Source: Novosphingobium olei (GTDB lineage Bacteria > Pseudomonadota > Alphaproteobacteria > Sphingomonadales > Sphingomonadaceae). Taken from it: DNA of 64,000 bases. Below, piece by piece: positions 62,517 to 64,000 of the stretch. The number at the start of each line of letters is the position of its first letter. Position 1 is the first letter of the stretch. The stretch lies in contig NZ_JABBGM010000009.1 of the NCBI RefSeq assembly GCF_012927405.1, positions 86,810 to 150,809 of the forward strand, given 5' to 3'. The position numbers and the translations under genes were made by a program. Under the pieces are notes generated by a model. It saw nothing but the letters and a program-made list of their open reading frames with translations. It did not search any database and had not been told where the DNA came from.

Positions 62517-63793
62517 GGCAGCGGGACCAGCCGGGTGAGGCCGCCGGTATAGGGCAGCAGGGCTTGCGGCACGTCGACCGAGCCGTCCTCCTGCTGGTAG
62601 TTTTCCAGTACCGCCACCAGCGTGCGGCCGACGGCGAGGCCCGAGCCGTTGAGCGTGTGGACGAACTCGGTGCCTTTTGCGCCTTCTGGCCGATAGCGCG
62701 CGTTCATGCGGCGGGCCTGGAAATCGCCGCAGTTGGAGCACGACGAAATCTCGCGATAGGCGCCCTGGCCCGGCAGCCAGACTTCGAGGTCATAGGTCTT
62801 GCGCGCGGTGAAGCCCATGTCGCCGGCGCAGAGCAGCATCTTGCGATAGGGCAGGCCCAATGCCTGCAGCACGCCTTCGGCGCACTGCGTCATGCGTTCG
62901 TGTTCGGCTTCGGAGTCTTCCGGGCGGCAGATCGAGACCAGCTCGACCTTTTCGAACTGGTGCTGGCGGATGAAGCCGCGCGTATCGCGCCCCGCCGAGC
63001 CCGCTTCGGAGCGGAAGCAGGGGGTCAGCGCGGTCATGCGCAAGGGCAGGGCGGTATGGTCAAGGATCTGGCCCTGCACCGCATTGGTGAGCGAAACCTC
63101 GGCGGTGGGGATCAGCCAGCGGCCGTCGGTGGTCTTGAACAGGTCCTCGGCGAACTTGGGCAGTTGCCCGGTGCCGAACACGGCCTCGTCCTTCACCAGC
63201 AGCGGGGGCAGGCATTCGGTGTAGCCGTTCTCTGCCGTCTGCTGGTCGAGCATGAACTGCGCCAGCGCGCGGTGGAGGCGGGCCATCTGGCCTTTGAGGA
63301 AGGTGAAGCGCGCGCCCGAGATCAGCGCGCCGGTCTCGAAATCGAGGCCCAGGGCGGGGCCGATGTCGGCGTGTTCGCGGGCGGCAAAAGCGAAATCACG
63401 CGGGGTGCCCCAGCGGCTGACTTCGACGTTGCCGTCCTCGTCCTCGCCTTCGGGCACTTCGGCGGCGGGGAGGTTGGGATGCGCAGCAAGCGCCGCATTC
63501 TGTTCGGCGGTGAGGCGGCGTTCCTCTTCCTCGAGGCCGGGCAGCTCGGCCTTGAGCGCGGCGATTTCGGCCTTGAGCGCTTCGGCGGCTTGCCTGTCGC
63601 CCTTGCCCATGGCGGCGCCGATGGCCTTCGACGCTTCGTTGCGGCGGGCCTGCGATTCCTGCATCCGCGTGGCGATGGCGCGGCGCTGTGCATCGAGCGC
63701 AAGGATGGCGGCCGACTGCGGCGCAACCCCACGGCGGGCGAGCTGGGCGTCGAAGCTTTCCGGATTTTCGCGGATCAGGCGGATATCGTGCAT
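62513..63793 (-). CDS. serS: Seryl-tRNA synthetase
   Basis: 426 residues, normal length. N-terminal coiled-coil arm (about 30-105) that grips the tRNA long variable arm, then the class II core with motif 2 (FRSEAGSAGRDTRGFIRQHQFEKVEL) and motif 3 (GSGLAVGRTLVAVLENYQ). It charges tRNASer and tRNASec. The start is unambiguous (MHDIRLIRENPE). Confidence 0.97.
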   Translation of the reverse strand: MHDIRLIRENPESFDAQLARRGVAPQSAAILALDAQRRAIATRMQESQARRNEASKAIGAAMGKGDRQAAEALKAEIAALKAELPGLEEEERRLTAEQNAALAAHPNLPAAEVPEGEDEDGNVEVSRWGTPRDFAFAAREHADIGPALGLDFETGALISGARFTFLKGQMARLHRALAQFMLDQQTAENGYTECLPPLLVKDEAVFGTGQLPKFAEDLFKTTDGRWLIPTAEVSLTNAVQGQILDHTALPLRMTALTPCFRSEAGSAGRDTRGFIRQHQFEKVELVSICRPEDSEAEHERMTQCAEGVLQALGLPYRKMLLCAGDMGFTARKTYDLEVWLPGQGAYREISSCSNCGDFQARRMNARYRPEGAKGTEFVHTLNGSGLAVGRTLVAVLENYQQEDGSVDVPQALLPYTGGLTRLVPLP

Positions 63794-64000
63794 GGGGCCG
63801 GGCTATGCCGCCGGCCCGCGCGCGATGCAAGGATTGCCAGCGCACGAGGGCGCATCCGGCGGCGAGCCCGGACGATGACGCCGTGGGGAAGATACGGACC
63901 TGCGCGACCGGCGCGGGCGCCATGCGTGGCGCTTGCGCGTGGAGGGCAAGAGGAACGCTGTGGCGAGTGGCCGGCGGGGCGTTGGCTATCCCGGATCGGC
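63794..64000. other. Window end: no gene recognised
   Basis: 207 bases upstream of serS. No frame reaching the edge has convincing coding character and no tatC-like end is present. Confidence 0.4.

Overview
The window is a stretch of high-GC chromosome from an alphaproteobacterium, most probably of the Sphingomonadales (Novosphingobium/Sphingomonas/Erythrobacter-like). The evidence is a serine palmitoyltransferase gene next to a dedicated acyl carrier protein, a DivK-type regulator with its DUF3572 neighbour, Usg, an ATP12 chaperone, the crcB-rluC-HAD-ATP12 order, the argD-argF-hslO order, and an RcGTA-like gene transfer agent (GTA) cluster. Most genes are tightly packed, with ATGA, GTGA or TGATG stop/start overlaps marking co-transcribed sets.

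Layout. 1-4.2 kb holds the end of a surface-polysaccharide-like set (a cut gene, a GT23-like glycosyltransferase, an anchored SGNH protein and a GT4 glycosyltransferase). 4.3-6.9 kb is clpB with a strong terminator. 7.0-12.2 kb has a two-domain M16 lipoprotein peptidase and three secreted proteins of unknown function. 12.5-16.9 kb carries gatC-gatA-gatB, interrupted by an FkbM methyltransferase. 17.0-26.1 kb has an FKBP isomerase, rpsU, the crcB-to-ATP12 run, a sterol-desaturase-like enzyme, a TerC protein and a glycine-rich double cold-shock protein. 26.3-33.3 kb has argD-argF-hslO, queC, an MFS transporter, sodC and an OmpA protein with 18 consecutive prolines.

33.5-47.6 kb is a full GTA structural cluster on the minus strand: terminases, portal, protease, capsid, connectors, tail tube, tape measure, baseplate, peptidase and host-specificity protein. 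The reading frames are intact. The cluster has a credible sigma70-type promoter, and a LexA-box-like sequence overlaps its -10 region. No integrase, repressor, replication or lysis gene is present in the block, which fits a GTA better than a prophage. It departs from the Rhodobacter model in three ways: gp15 is short and lacks the TIM-barrel region, gp12 carries a large N-terminal domain, and gp7 is only a 49-codon frame.

47.8-57.8 kb has a YqaA-type membrane protein, usg, a MipA/OmpV protein, a glutathione transferase, the acp-spt-SGNH sphingolipid set, a DUF5706 (Pycsar-effector-like) membrane protein, divK, DUF3572, and a HAD-RidA-GDPD-acetyltransferase run. 57.8-59.2 kb is a repeat-rich gap plus an IS630-family element needing a -1 frameshift, inserted just after the rimO stop codon. 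59.2-63.8 kb holds rimO, two small conserved proteins, a LysM/degenerate-M23 protein and serS. Only one insertion sequence was seen, and no tRNA, rRNA or CRISPR array.
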